A DNA stretch of 64,000 nucleotides from Thysanoteuthis rhombus (lineage: Eukaryota; Mollusca; Cephalopoda; Oegopsida; Thysanoteuthidae): the NCBI GenBank assembly GCA_963457665.1, contig OY735207.1, positions 59,411,613 through 59,475,612 on the forward strand, given 5' to 3'. Both the position numbers and the translations under genes were made by a program. A model generated the notes under the pieces. The model ran no database searches and had not been told where the DNA came from. It saw only the letters and a program-made list of their open reading frames with translations. This document shows, one piece after another, positions 12,491 to 24,360 of the stretch. Numbering within the stretch: position 1 is the first letter of the stretch; the number at the start of each line of letters is the position of its first letter.

Positions 12491-13245
12491 ACAAACTTAC
12501 TTGATCTATGAGCGACAAAATTTGCATCCACCAGTGTGAAGATGCTGTCTCTCCAACTCACAGGATACTGAACCCCCGTCCCTGCGCCACTGCTCAAATC
12601 TAGCGTTAAATAAGGATATAGATTCTTAAATAATTTTACTCGACAGTCAAGTCAAGTTCATATGCCAGATGTCTTGGCAGATATATCCAGTTATTGATAT
12701 GTCATGTTGGCTGACAGAGAAGAGAGCTAGGAAGTGAGCACTCAAGTTAACCAATAGCAGTAAAACTCTGCTACCCCAAGATTCGATCTTATCTATTGTA
12801 AAAATATAATATCTCTCCAAATATCTATCATCATCTTTTGAAACTAGCTTAGGTTTCGCAGTAAACCTGGCATTTCGGTGAGTGATTAGTGTGCTACTTA
12901 TGGGTGACATTTTTGGTTAATCGCACAATGCCGTGTGCGAGGGTTACGAAAGACAGTTGTTTAAAATAGAATAGATGCTGGACGACTGTCCCAACCCCTA
13001 ATTTTTCTACAGAGAATGAATAACTGTTTCGGGTATTGGTAAACATCTGAGATAATTAGTACCCTTACTCACTCATAACGTCTTCTGGTGCCTTTGAGGT
13101 TGCTAGAAAACTAGTCATAAATAGAATTCTTATATGTACAAGTGGATATTAAAGAAGAATGTTTAAGTTTTACTGGGTCTGTTCGGAAGGAATCCAGAAT
13201 TTAATATCAACGAAAAAATATCCTCTATAGGGACATTGCGCATAA
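12491..13245. other. Anonymous DNA
   Basis: No feature supported. The minus-strand ORF at 12,647-12,910 has no recognisable domain. Confidence 0.35.
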
Positions 13246-13249
13246 GACC

Positions 13250-13670
13250 ATGTCAAATACTCCCTGCTGGTACCCCGAACACACACAAACATATCTCAAC
13301 GTCCCTAAAACTTTCCTAAAAAGTAAAGTCCTCTTTCGAAGTTGCTATCAGCTGCCTCGTCGCGTTTTTCTCAATCTCGTCCACAGTTTGACCCCCAACC
13401 TTGGACAACAGAAATCGGGGCTAACAGACCTGAGTGATATAATATTTTGCCCTGCATGAGACGTCAAAAATGAGAAGGCTCGGTCATTGCGAATGCAATG
13501 GTTACACAAGCTTATCCAATAGCATCTAATGTCGACTGAGTAACCCCATGGAGAGATTTCCTGATCATGCATACATAGTAAGGTCCCTTGAGGTTGCTTA
13601 GCCACATTAAGGATGTGCAACTGGTTTTCTTGGGTTATTCAAAATGGCCAGAAATCTTCCAGACGTGCCT
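13250..13670 (+). repeat. Dispersed repeat R2
   Basis: Shares ordered blocks with 19.72-20.14 kb: 'acagacctgagtgatat', 'ccctgca-gagat/cg', 'gtcattgcgaatgcaatgg', 'gagtaaccc' and 'ttattcaaaatggcca'. The upstream block 'cagctgcctcgtcgcgtt' also occurs on the minus strand near 41.39 kb. Confidence 0.65.
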
Positions 13671-15880
13671 TGTATATTGTTAAATTAAACCCTAACAAGT
13701 GTTTTAGAGATTCAAGTTATTGCACTGTTTGAATTATTTCGACAGAATCGTTACCCTAACCCAGCAGAACTTGACCTTGGGTTCCCATACCCCCAGGGGG
13801 TATGGGAAGTAAATTCTGCGAGTATGGGACGCGATTGAAAACAATTGTAATACTGTTAATATCGGAACTAAATACTTCTAATCACAATTTGAAATAAGTT
13901 TTTTCTGTATTTGTTTATATAGTTTTTTTTTAAAGAACGATAATAATGGTGATGAATGGTTGGGCAAAGAGGGTAAGGGGATATAATTGACAATACGCCT
14001 TGGGGTTTTGAACCATAAGAAAACGTTTATTGAGTTTGGTGGTAATTCATGCCGAACGACCTTTTCTTCTTCATGAACTGTCATTGGACCGGTGTTCAAT
14101 ACAAATACTGAATAAAGCACCTAGTGTCGTTTCAGAAACATTTCTATCCTGTTTTCTGGTATGTTAAACCATTTATGCTTAAAATCAGCCTTTTCAATCG
14201 ATTCTTGTATAATAAGAAATAAAGGTAAATGAAAATATTTTATCATGGCAAAGCAAATTTATTTGTGAAGAAAACTGAAAGCACGTTTCTTATCATCTTG
14301 AGAGAGTTCATGTATAATTCGATCCGCTTTCTTCTATAAATATTCCATGGCAATTTTTTGGGTGGTCTAAATATAATTCTATAGGTTAAATTCGTGTAAA
14401 TACTGTACATAATATATATTCTTCGAATCCTAAAATGGCCGTATACTTTCCGGACAGACCTCTTATTTTCGAGTTCGTTAACGAAGACTTAATTGAACCA
14501 CTTTCAGCATTGCATTAATTAGCTTTGCTCTAATTGCTGGCTGGTTAGCTTCCCTGACGAGGCGGGGGCGAAATCGCTCAGAAGTAGAGTCAAGGATGAG
14601 TCATTTATAGGTTCTTTTTTTTCTTTCAGGTAAATAAGGATGTAAGTAAAATTGTTTTAATTAAAACTGCTTCATCGATAGCTCTTCTTCAAGGTGAGAA
14701 GCAGTTTGACAAATAATTATGTTTACCAGTCGGATGTCAAAACAGTTTCAGCTCTGCTTTGTAAACTCAGTTCTTGAAGTTGATTCACTGCAAATCATAG
14801 AAAGAAAAGTCTTCTTTCGATTTGATATCAGTACACAAAAAATACCATGAGTCGAATCGGCTTCATTCACTGAAATGACCTTTGGCTGTTAAGTTTTTTT
14901 TTTTTAATGGATATGGTGTTTGCTGTTAAGATCAACACATAGAAGATCATTTGTTTTATTTATTTTTCATTTTCAATTTCCTTTTCTTATGGCAGTGATT
15001 CTTTAGACAAATCTTTCACTCATAACCACAAAAAATTATATAAGATCTTTTTGTAAGAAATCTTTGTCATTTGTTAGAATAATCATTGTATAAAGTTCAG
15101 ACTTTGTTTCCAATGCTTAAGACATGTTATATTGGCTAGAAATGACCCCAAAATGGCGTTCAATTACCTTCAGAGGTCAACAAAGAACAGGACTACCTAT
15201 TTCGTATTAAACTTGTATCAAATTATCATTGTACACTAGTTTGAAGCCCCTAGTCGTATGGAGTCGTATAGGAATCTATAAAAAAACAAACACTTATCAT
15301 CTTTATAGAATTAGATCTATGACATACGCTTCCAGGCCTTTTGACAAGGGTCAGTCGTGCTTAGTTTTGAAGCTATATACAGCACTAATGAAGCGATCCT
15401 GGTCCATGGAGATTCCGACTCCAGAGCAGCACATCCTCATTGCACTAAAAGCGATGGATCATAGGTCAACCCGACATCCTTCCGTCACAGGTTGGGTGAA
15501 CTGGGCAAGTTTTGTTTTTTACCCACGTACACGTGCGCGTGTCTTATTTGCCTTCGTTAGGAAGCAAATAAATAGAATCTACAACATAGAACTTGGAATT
15601 TTTAGTTGCAATCATTTTTTATCAACTCGTTAGAACCTCGCTTGATTCTGAATCAGATAACCGACCAAGAGCAATGACATTTCAAAGTTTGAAGCGTTAA
15701 GGTCTATCAATGAAGTGCTACTCCAAATTTCGGGGAACCTACTCTGGTTAGGCTAAGAAACTCTTTGTGGAATGGGTGCAGTATGGGTAGGAAAGAAGGA
15801 CCCAAAACTATTATCCAACCTTTTAAAAAATTTTATTTGAGCTGGGAGTTTCCAACAATCATCATTCATTTGTATGAAAT
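13671..15880. other. Anonymous AT-rich DNA
   Basis: No gene or named repeat recognised. The ORFs at 13,878-14,120 (minus) and 15,229-15,633 (plus, 134 codons) lack known motifs. A GC-rich patch near 14,555-14,580 (gacgaggcgggggcgaaatc) could be a SINE fragment. Confidence 0.35.
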
Positions 15881-15916
15881 TACTTTTAAAGAAAAATGAA
15901 CGACCCTTATAATAAT

Positions 15917-16329
15917 CCTAAAAAGAAGAGTATACAACCAATGCATCCTCCCTATAGTCACTTATGAAGCTGAAACATGGAACTTAACCAAGAGACAGAC
16001 CCACAAACCGAGAACCATGCAGCGTGCGCATGAGAGAATCATGCTCAACCTCACATTGAGAAATCACAAAGCACAATATATCTGGGAGAAAACAGGTGTC
16101 CTAGATATTATGAAATTCATAAGAAAACTTAAATGGCCATGTTGCAAAAATGGCTGACAACCGATGGATATCACGACTCACAACATGGATCCTCAGAAAT
16201 CACATGCAAAACTGAGGCCGGCAGAGTATCTGATGGAGAGACCAGATAGACAAATTCTGAAAATACTGACTCTGCGACGCCCACGATAAAGAGATGTGGT
16301 GAATCCTGGGGAAGGTTTACGTCCAACAA

Positions 16330-16367
<38 letters not shown>

Positions 16368-16368
16368 A
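15917..16368 (+). mobile_element. RTE-like LINE 3' end with (GAT)12 tail
   Basis: The C-terminal region of an RTE-type LINE polyprotein. The plus strand reads KRRVYNQCILPIVTYEAETW, LTKRQ, QRAHERIMLNLTLRNHK and then a KLKWPC segment (W-A-G-H-V in intact copies). Further on come a decayed DRQILKILT segment and a 'cctggggaaggttta' block ending just before a GAT microsatellite of 12 units at 16,332-16,367. RTE elements typically end in short simple repeats, so the GAT run is probably the original 3' tail. Five copies of this 3' end occur in the window. Stops and frameshifts make it inactive. Confidence 0.82.
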
Positions 16369-16781
16369 TATTGTCATCGGGGGATGGCTTTAGTCTATAG
16401 AAAAATGCAGTTTCATGGCAACTGAGATAAAGTGGGAATAACAGATTATTTCCTTTTGAGTTATGAACCATGCACGCGTGGGTTACGAAAGTATCTAGCT
16501 AAGAATAAGATAGTCTATTTATGACCAGCCTCTCCTCAAATCCTTTTTCGGCCTTTGTGTCACATTTTATAATTTCACAAAATAAATATCGTTGCTGCAA
16601 AATCTGGGGAATTCAAACGGAGTGTACGAACCGAATGTAGTACACATTTTTATTGCTATATTTTACCAGTTGTACTCTACGTGTGCAAAATGTATGCAGA
16701 GGAACTGCCTCGAAGAATACGATGGAAGGTAGGATAAGCATTTTTTGATAGAACACTATCTATGCTTACACACATGTTCCC

Positions 16782-17074
16782 TTGGCTTCTTTTTTCTGCT
16801 TTTACGAAGAGGCGAAGTCAGAATTGCATTTAGCAATAGTTTTGCCGCAAAGTTTTAATGGCAGTGCACATCCTTTCATCAACTATCCTGTAGCTCCCAA
16901 TACCGTAACTACCTACGACTCAGCCGAACATACCATCATTACTTTAAGGGGGTTGGGAACTGACCAAAAATTTCCCCTTGAAACCTAATGGTACCTACTT
17001 CTTCGCTTCACACCATTTCGGATCACGGTAGATTTTTTTAACAAGAATGTAATCTATGAGCGTGGAGGGAACCC

Positions 17075-17075
<1 letters not shown>
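16782..17075 (+). repeat. Dispersed repeat R4
   Basis: Ordered blocks match 47.7-48.04 kb and 60.07-60.36 kb: 'gactcagccgaacatacc' + 'atcatta', a G-rich 'gggggttggga', 'aaaatttcccctt' and the final 'gagggaacccgtat'. Confidence 0.55.

Positions 17076-17077
<2 letters not shown>

Positions 17078-17133
<56 letters not shown>
17078..17133. repeat. (TA)n microsatellite
   Basis: About 28 TA units directly after the R4 copy. Confidence 0.97.
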
Positions 17134-17134
<1 letters not shown>

Positions 17135-17724
17135 TATGCAATAAATATGCAAATGTGTGTATGTGTTCATCATATTCAAATTTCCTTGCTTCGCCATTTT
17201 ATTTGTTGTACGCTTGTGTTTGGCAAAATCTGTGAAGAGTTTGATAAACTGACTTGAATATTTTTTCTAAACTTCTAATCTCGATTCGTTTGAAGTGAGC
17301 GAATATCGGCTGATGGTTCGATTTTTTAACAGAATAATCCTTCAACGTCATCGAGATTCACTCTGGCAACAAATCATACATTGAGGGCAAAATGTATTCG
17401 ATACATTTCAAAGAGATCGTCTTAATATCCTTAAACCTATTCAAAATTGATGGAATTTGGACCAAAGATTTTTAAAAAGCACCAAAATCAAAAAAATATT
17501 CAAACAAGCTTCATCAAAATGCGGGAAGAAAATACACAAAGAACAGAAAATCGGGGGAACCACCAGAAAATGTACCAACACAGAGCCAGGTTGGTTAAAC
17601 GCAAAAATAGTTTCAAAGGCTGCATACAATGGAATAGTCCACCTTATGAAATGGTGTGTTCCAAAAATGAGAGTTTTTTCAATAATAGACTTGATAAATT
17701 TTGGGATAAACAGATTCTATTGGC

Positions 17725-18085
17725 CCTCTAATTGAGAACCCTGCAATGTACACATGAAAACATCATATGGAGAGATTACAAAACAGCAGAGAAAAAAACA
17801 GGTGTCACGAATATCATAGAATCCATTTGAAAAATTAACTGCCGATGAGCTGGTCATGTTGCAAGAATGTAAGACGATTGTTGGGCATCACGACACACCA
17901 CGTGGATCCCCCAAGAGATTATATGCGAAACTGTGGCCGACAGAATATAAGATGGCATGATGAGATAGACAAGTTCAAAAAGTAATGGCTCCGCAACGAC
18001 CAAGATAGAGAAGTCTGGCGAATCCTGGGGAAGGTATATGTCCAAGAACAGACGCTGAAAGGCTGCTATTGCTGCTGCTGCTGAT
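17725..18085 (+). mobile_element. RTE-like LINE 3' end with (TGC)n tail
   Basis: Second copy of the RTE C-terminal region. Corresponding blocks are 'aaaacaggtgtcacgaatat', 'tggtcatgttgcaagaatg' (the G-H-V-A-R-M segment of the family), 'cacgtggatcccc', 'gacagaatataag', 'tagacaagttc', 'ggctccgcaacgaccaagat' and 'cctggggaaggtatatgtcc'. The tail at 18,060-18,084 is TGC-based rather than GAT-based. Stops are frequent, so it is a dead copy. Confidence 0.8.
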
Positions 18086-18089
18086 AAAC

Positions 18090-18920
18090 TGCAAAACCAC
18101 AATAAACATCTTGAAATCATGTGAAAATCTATTATGATTACAAAGAAGAGTGAGTCTAACATAAAACCAGTTCTAGAAAATATCACTAAACTAAGGTAAG
18201 CTAAAGTTGATCATTGAAAAGTGTGTACCAAAATCAGAAATCTTTGTTCCGAAATCTGTCAATTCTGAAGGCATTCAAGTATTTGAAATGTATTGGATAC
18301 ATTTTCCACTCACTGCGTCGGCTGTTTTTTTTCCTTGTCGTCTATGCTGTATCGGTGTGATTCTGCTTGACCGATTATTGTATATATTTGCATCCTCGAT
18401 GTTCCCCGGTCGCACAAAATAACAAAGCACTGCCGGGTACTTGAACTTACAGGAAAGACCGGTTTTCTTTTATGGTGGAATATAGAATTGGGTTGAAAGG
18501 TGATATAAGCGGGGTGAAAATCAAAGAAATACTCTAATGAATAAATAAGGATGTTAAGAATATATGAATAAAAGATTTTATCAAAAAATGTTAGAAACTT
18601 GTGTGTGTGTGAGAGAGAGAGTTTACGTATATTTTGAGCGGCTCTACAATAGTATAACGATGCCTTGTCTTAAAATTTTATATACTTTCTATTTGAATCG
18701 TTCTCTCTCTCTCACGCATGATTATCGAAATGGCACAATGAGAGGAGCTATGATGTGAGAATCGTACGAAAATCTCTACTACCATTCCGTTCAGTCCAGT
18801 AGACGAGAATAGGTCAAACCTTGGAAGAAAATAGAAATAATAGACACTGCTGTGGCGACGATTTATAGTGCCATTTCTGTAGATTTCGATCTCTTTTACT
18901 TCCTCTCTTTTAATCCTTCA

Positions 18921-18925
<5 letters not shown>
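18090..18925. other. Anonymous DNA
   Basis: No gene recognised. A short (GT)n(GA)n run lies at 18,600-18,622. Confidence 0.35.
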
Positions 18926-18927
<2 letters not shown>

Positions 18928-18952
<25 letters not shown>

Positions 18953-18980
18953 TTCACTCTCATCCTTCAATCTTAACTTC

Positions 18981-19030
<50 letters not shown>
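18928..19030. repeat. Two (CT)n arrays
   Basis: CT runs at about 18,928-18,950 and 18,988-19,030 separated by a pyrimidine-rich spacer. The 70-codon ORF with S-L-S-L repeats is an artefact of the array. Confidence 0.95.
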
Positions 19031-19034
<4 letters not shown>

Positions 19035-19349
19035 AAGACGTGTGATCTGCAATCTTTTTACTAACCTGTAAAATATTTTTCCTGGACTTCCATACCTTTC
19101 AGCACATGTAAACTTATACAGGTTTCTCCTATAACGGAAAATAGAGTGTTACTATGAAACCATTACTGATGCAGGAAGGACCTTGGCGGCGGCATTCTCG
19201 CCCCTTGGGGTGCACACTGCTGCTATAACGATATACTGTAAAACAAACGTTGAACGCTATTTTCACTTTGATTGACGAGTTGATCATACGCAAAAGAAAT
19301 GGACAAGGAGCTAACATCTGCAAGTTGTTATTCGTGGGTTAAATCCTCA

Positions 19350-19470
19350 TTGGATCCCCACCCGGTGAGAGTCGAACTCACCACTCAGTTGTTTTGTGAA
19401 ACTAATTTGCTAAACGCTACTCTCAGCTATATAGTCATTTGTTAAGCTTAGCTTAGTCTGGAACACCACC
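19350..19470 (-). mobile_element. tRNA-derived SINE relic
   Basis: Minus-strand B box appears as 'gagagtcgaactcacca'. 'ctaatttgctaaacgctac' lies where the A box should be, followed by the 'cttagtctggaacacc' body motif of this SINE family. Confidence 0.6.
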
Positions 19471-19719
19471 ACGTTTGTAGGTCACCCAGTGCAGATAGAA
19501 ATCGCTACACGCGCAATAACCCTAGTCACTAGAATGCAAACCATCAATTTACGACTAGCTCCCTAATGTTGATACTTATCAAGCTTATCTTTGTTTGACA
19601 CAAGACTGCAAGCTGTTTACAGTAGCAGGTATTCCTAAGTGGTAATCTATCTAAATAATAGTGCGAGAGATGACCATGCTAACCATTGCGCTGCAGTGAG
19701 TATCCCTCACTCAGTGTAA

Positions 19720-20140
19720 GAGTGTACGAGAAAAATAACCTTCCCACGCTGACCCCAACACCGTTTCCAAAACAGTCTGCAAAGTCTTTCATCGGGATTG
19801 CTACCAGCTTGTCCACGGCTTGCAATCTTCTCCCTTCTAACGGTGAAAAGCAGTAAGTGGCAAGCTGCGAACTCTGGACAGTTGTGGATGGTACTGACAG
19901 ACCTGGGCGATATGAGGTATATAATGACCCTGCACGAGATGCCAAGAATGGACTGACCCAGTTATTGTCAATGCGATGGTCAGTCGTTACATAAACTCAT
20001 AAGGTGGCGTCCTTTGCCGAGTAACCTCGTCGGAAAGTGTCTGTTTATGGACATACAGTGATATCCGCTTTGATTGGCTGCCAAGTTATATCAATCCTAC
20101 GCAACCGGTTCTCTTAAGATATTCAAAATGGTTGGATATT
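19720..20140 (+). repeat. Dispersed repeat R2
   Basis: Matches the 13.25 kb copy in the same order: 'acagacctgggcgatat', 'accctgcacgagatgcc', 'tgtcaatgcgatggt', 'gagtaacctc' and 'atattcaaaatggttgg'. Confidence 0.65.
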
Positions 20141-20735
20141 TTCGTGGTATGGCGTGAAATGTTTAAAAGCATCAAGTGATCACTTTTTTTTTTCTTCTGG
20201 ACGAAATCGTTGCCATGGACGTTTGTTTCTGGATGGTAACACACTTTAATGCCAGGCTGCATTTCTTGGTTACAAACGACTATGGTTGAATGAGCCTCGA
20301 AAATTTTAAATGGGACACTTGATATCGCTGCAGAAAGTTTCTATCGGGGATTTCACGGTCTTTTAGTTTCATGGTGGTCGTGCTGTCATCTCTTTAGATC
20401 GATTGCTGGATTCTGTTTTGTTTCACAATAAAGATATTTTATGACAGATATTCTCCGAGTTTCAACAATTTTTTAAGCCAATACACACAGCATCTATATG
20501 TTTAAGCCTGTACGCCAATATATATATATATATATATAAATATATACATTGTACGTAGTCATAGATCATCCCCTACATGCTATGCCAGAAAAGACGTTTC
20601 ATTTATATAAAACTTGCCTAAAAAGCATGCTTTGTAATACTAGCTTCAATAAGAAATTCTTTTTGTATAATTTTCCTGTTTTTAAAACCTAATACTGAGC
20701 CATACATGCAAAATTTCTGTTTGTCCAATTACTTT
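20141..20735. other. Anonymous DNA with a short (TA)n
   Basis: Only a (TA)n array at 20,518-20,548 is supported. Confidence 0.4.
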
Positions 20736-20738
20736 TGA

Positions 20739-20856
<118 letters not shown>

Positions 20857-21239
20857 ATCAAGAAACTAAAATTTATAAAATACTTATGACAACATTGAAA
20901 TAATACAGTTTAGATTCAGTGTGACTTGCATGACATATGATCGTATATACTTCGGCACTAGGTATAAAAATTGACTAAAATATTTTTCTTTGTCGACATC
21001 ATGAGATGAACCGTTTACTTGACTACATTTTTTTAATGTTTTACGCATACTTTGATATTATGGTACAATGTGTAAACTTCCTCTTTTTCGGATCATCAGT
21101 TGTTCAGCATGTAACCGCTCTGGGGATTTAAAAACAAAAAAGTTATAAAAACGGTTCAAATCTCAGACCGCATGCAAACCAATTTATGATATCATCTGTA
21201 AGTATACTAATTACACAGATAAACCTTTCCGAGTTAATT

Positions 21240-21274
21240 TTCTCTCCCTCTCTCAATATCTATCTATCTATCTA

Positions 21275-21320
<46 letters not shown>
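21240..21320. repeat. Compound (CT)n-(TCTA)n-(TA)n microsatellite
   Basis: Short CT run, then five TCTA units at 21,260-21,279, then about 20 TA units. Confidence 0.96.
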
Positions 21321-21323
<3 letters not shown>

Positions 21324-22140
21324 GGTGGCAGTGAAAGATTAAGAAGGTGTTACATCTCAAAAAAATAATTGTTAATACACTTTCTTCTCAATCTTCCACT
21401 TCTACATTTTAAATTACTACCACTATTCTGACGGATTACCCAACATCCATGCGACAGAGTTTTTACGTCTTTGTAACAACGGGAAAGTCAATTAAGGGAA
21501 AAGCTAAATTCCCCAACGAAGTACGGTCGATCAACTAGTATCTGCATTGACCGTCGGCCTGTCTGGGCCTGTGATTACACGGCAGTGTTACAGCGATAAG
21601 GATCAGGGTCGTGTATAATACGACTACTAAGTGAAGAATAATTAATCAGCATTCACACAAAGAAACTAATCTCTCTCAATCTCTCTCTCAATCTCTCTCA
21701 CAATTTCTCTCCCTCTCTCCCTCAGCACTCAAATTTAGTTCAGTGTCCATGACACTACTGTGACGTTGATTGATTAGGCCTTCAGGGAAATTACAGTGTG
21801 TATCATCCTGGTTGGTGTACATCTAAAAGACATTTCAAATAAGTAATGCCAATACACAACCCACCATTTTTCTTCTGACGATCTCTGCCCATTAATGGTG
21901 ATCCTTGCATGAGATCTGGCTCCTACTTCGTAATCATTCATTGAATATTGAAAAAAAAACAAAGTCTGGCAACTACAGGGGCAAACTCAACTTCTATTCC
22001 GACTGAAGATGATTACTGCAACTTGAGCATTGTATATGTGACCAATAAAAGAGAAATGTTGCATAAATGTATTTATTTATCAGAATAGAATAAGCCCTTG
22101 CATGTCTGAGGGATAAATTTCTGCAAATATCCAATACTTG
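21321..22140. other. Anonymous DNA with a degenerate CT-rich patch
   Basis: CT-rich imperfect repeats (ctctctcaat) at 21,668-21,724. Nothing else recognised. Confidence 0.4.
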
Positions 22141-22144
22141 TCAA

Positions 22145-22215
22145 TTTACCTCGGTCAGTAAGACAGCCTCCTAACAATTGGTTGGACGTGAGTTCAAATC
22201 ACGGTAGGGGATAAG
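22145..22215 (+). mobile_element. tRNA-like SINE fragment
   Basis: A-box-like 'tcggtcagtaagacagcc' followed about 30 nt later by B-box-like 'gtgagttcaaatcacgg'. The spacing suits an internal RNA polymerase III promoter of a tRNA-derived SINE. Acceptor-stem pairing is poor, so it is not a functional tRNA gene. Confidence 0.6.
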
Positions 22216-22339
22216 AATTTTACATATCAGTTTACATCCCTAATTTTGGTGAGGAATGTTCTTGTAGTTCTTGATCTTGTTACGCTACAAAGATACAGTC
22301 AACTTGCCATCACAGTCAATAATTGACCAACCGTAGAAT

Positions 22340-22905
22340 CAAAATTTGAAGTCATGTGAGAAAAAATACATCAAAGAATAAATATGGTCAGAATAAATTC
22401 TACTTATGACACCATTGATGTTTTCTACTGAAAAGCATCTAAAAACATCAAGATTCTGAAGAATCTAGGTGTTATTATCAAAGTATACTCGTCAAAATAA
22501 GCCCCGATAACGGTAAAAAAAAGCTTCTTTTTTTCGAAAAATAAAAACGGATATTGTGTTTGAAATAATGCCCGGTTCCTGCAGCAGTGTTCCATCTAAT
22601 CCTGACATATCGAATCTTGCGGCAGAGAAGCAGCAACATCCATCGCACTGTTATCAAAAAACTTAATTGTTGAACGCACGCCAGTCTGTACCATATAATA
22701 GAAATGATTTCTAAAGATTATTGTAATTCATTGATGACACTTATACTACATACTTAAAATATTGGTCCACTAAAATATTTCCTTTAAAGAAAGGGTCCTC
22801 GACTTTTCAATGTTTCGAAACTACTGGGGCATTTTCAAGTCTGTAGACTAAACGGTATGGCCAGGAGTGCCGGGACACACAAACCAAAGAATTTCCTCCT
22901 ACTTT
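22340..22905 (+). repeat. Dispersed repeat R3
   Basis: Blocks 'ggtcagaataaattctac', 'atgacaccattgatgtttt', 'aagtctgtagactaaacgg' and 'tatggccaggagtgc' followed by 'acacacaaa' match the 5.2 and 60.4 kb copies. This copy has about 250 extra bases in the middle and may contain a nested insertion. Confidence 0.65.
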
Positions 22906-23044
22906 CATCAAATCCTATTTTCCCTCTAAAAAAAGACCTGACTGCATACGAGAATGGAGATCTTTGACAAATAAAACATTCATTACACATTGACTTCAAA
23001 ATTAGCTGTATAATACTAGGGTTCCGTGGCTTTATACAGTATTA

Positions 23045-23150
23045 TGTTAGAAACCGTGGACCAAAACTGTCAACATTGTTTCTTTAGTTTTGGTCCGGCT
23101 GGCTGGCTGGCTATGTATGTATGTATGTATGTATGTATGTATGTATGAGA
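23045..23150 (+). repeat. R1 head fragment with (GTAT)n
   Basis: 'aaactgtcaacattgtttct' and 'ggctggctggctggctatg' are the 5' head of R1. An expanded TATG array of nine or so units then replaces the rest. Confidence 0.75.
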
Positions 23151-23489
23151 AAGTATTGGTGTGGACTATGGTTAGTCCGACAGCATCAGAAATGGACGAC
23201 GATATTAGAAGTTTCATTTTAAAATTATTATTTTCCGACCTTTCATCCATCGTTTGGTCCCCTTCGAAAGGCAAACGATGCGAGGAATATGTTTGTATGC
23301 AAATGAGCTGCAAGCTTCAAAAGCCACCAACGGAGTCCACAAGACAAAGGAACTTTATCTATATTTATACTTTTTTTACTGAATAAGATCAAATTTTTCA
23401 ATGAATAGAATTCTTTTTTTAAAAAACAAGGAAAAGGGGAATAAATCAAAATGGAATTTAAGAGGATGTCTTACTAGTTACTGAGTTGA

Positions 23490-23752
23490 CAGCCACCATA
23501 TGTATGCAAGTATGCATTGCACGTACAGGCCGTACCAACAAAGCTAAAGGGCTAAAACTTTCAACGGTTACTCCTTATTATGTCTAGAAAAAAAAAATTT
23601 TCTATTTTTCACCCCTTCCTTAAATCCTTTTTTTTAGAGGGGTCAGTTTGCTATATGAGTTTACGCTTGTTGTTTTTTTTTTGTTTTTGTTTTTTGTTTT
23701 TTTGAAAAATCAGCTTTTTAATGATCACCGCCCAAAAAAAGGTTTGGGAAGT
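23490..23752 (+). repeat. R1 partial copy
   Basis: Blocks 'gtacaggccgtaccaac', 'aaagctaaagggctaaaac', 'tactccttattatgtctag', 'aggggtcagtttgc' and 'aatgatcaccgcccaa' match R1. The copy is cut at about 23,752 where a new R1 head begins. Confidence 0.75.
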
Positions 23753-23754
23753 AA

Positions 23755-24360
23755 TCTCTGCTCTGGCTGGTTGACTGGCTATGTACGTAGGGGAAGGTGG
23801 GTGAGTTATAACACTTCACTTTCAGCAGAAACAGAGAAGCTGGTGAAGACTGTGCTACCATCTTGTGGGAACCTATTATACTACCTTGATACCAAAAGAG
23901 TTGAAAGGTAGTGCAAAAGGTTTTTACATGACAGTCAACGCCAGGTTATCTGTTTTGTATTGAAAGTAAGGTGTTTGAACCTATCCAACGTTCTAACCAA
24001 CCCCACCTTTTCTAATTTATCGTGCGTACAGTTCACACCAACAGAGCTAGAGGGCTTAAACATTTTCAACTTTCAACATTTACTCATCATTATGTCTAAA
24101 AAAAAAAAAAAAACGTTTTTGTTTTTTTTTTTGTCATTTGAATATCAATCGTTTTTAGAGGGGGGGTCAATTTGCAAAGTAAGTTTATGCTGGATTGCCC
24201 CCATTGTTTGTGTTCCACAGCGTCCACGAGAGAAATAACTTATTCACTGATCACCCCTTTTATCCAGTTTTTTCAATTGATCACCCCAACATGCTGCAAA
24301 AAGACGTTGGTCACGTGACGGTTTCTATCGATTGACAAACCAGACCTGTATAGTTTATTG
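23755..24360 (+). repeat. R1 near-complete copy
   Basis: Starts with 'ctctggctggttgactggc', interrupted by about 200 unrelated bases, and resumes with 'gtgcgtacagttcacacc', 'tcattatgtct', 'gggggggtcaatttgc', 'tgatcacccc' and 'caacatgctgc'. It keeps the intact palindrome GTCACGTGAC at 24,310-24,319 and ends 'accagacctgt'. Confidence 0.75.

Noticed and set aside
15229-15633. 134-codon plus ORF
   Set aside because: No recognisable motif and no supporting signals.
23113-23147. CRISPR-like direct repeats
   Set aside because: TATG microsatellite. No spacers, and the window is eukaryotic in character.
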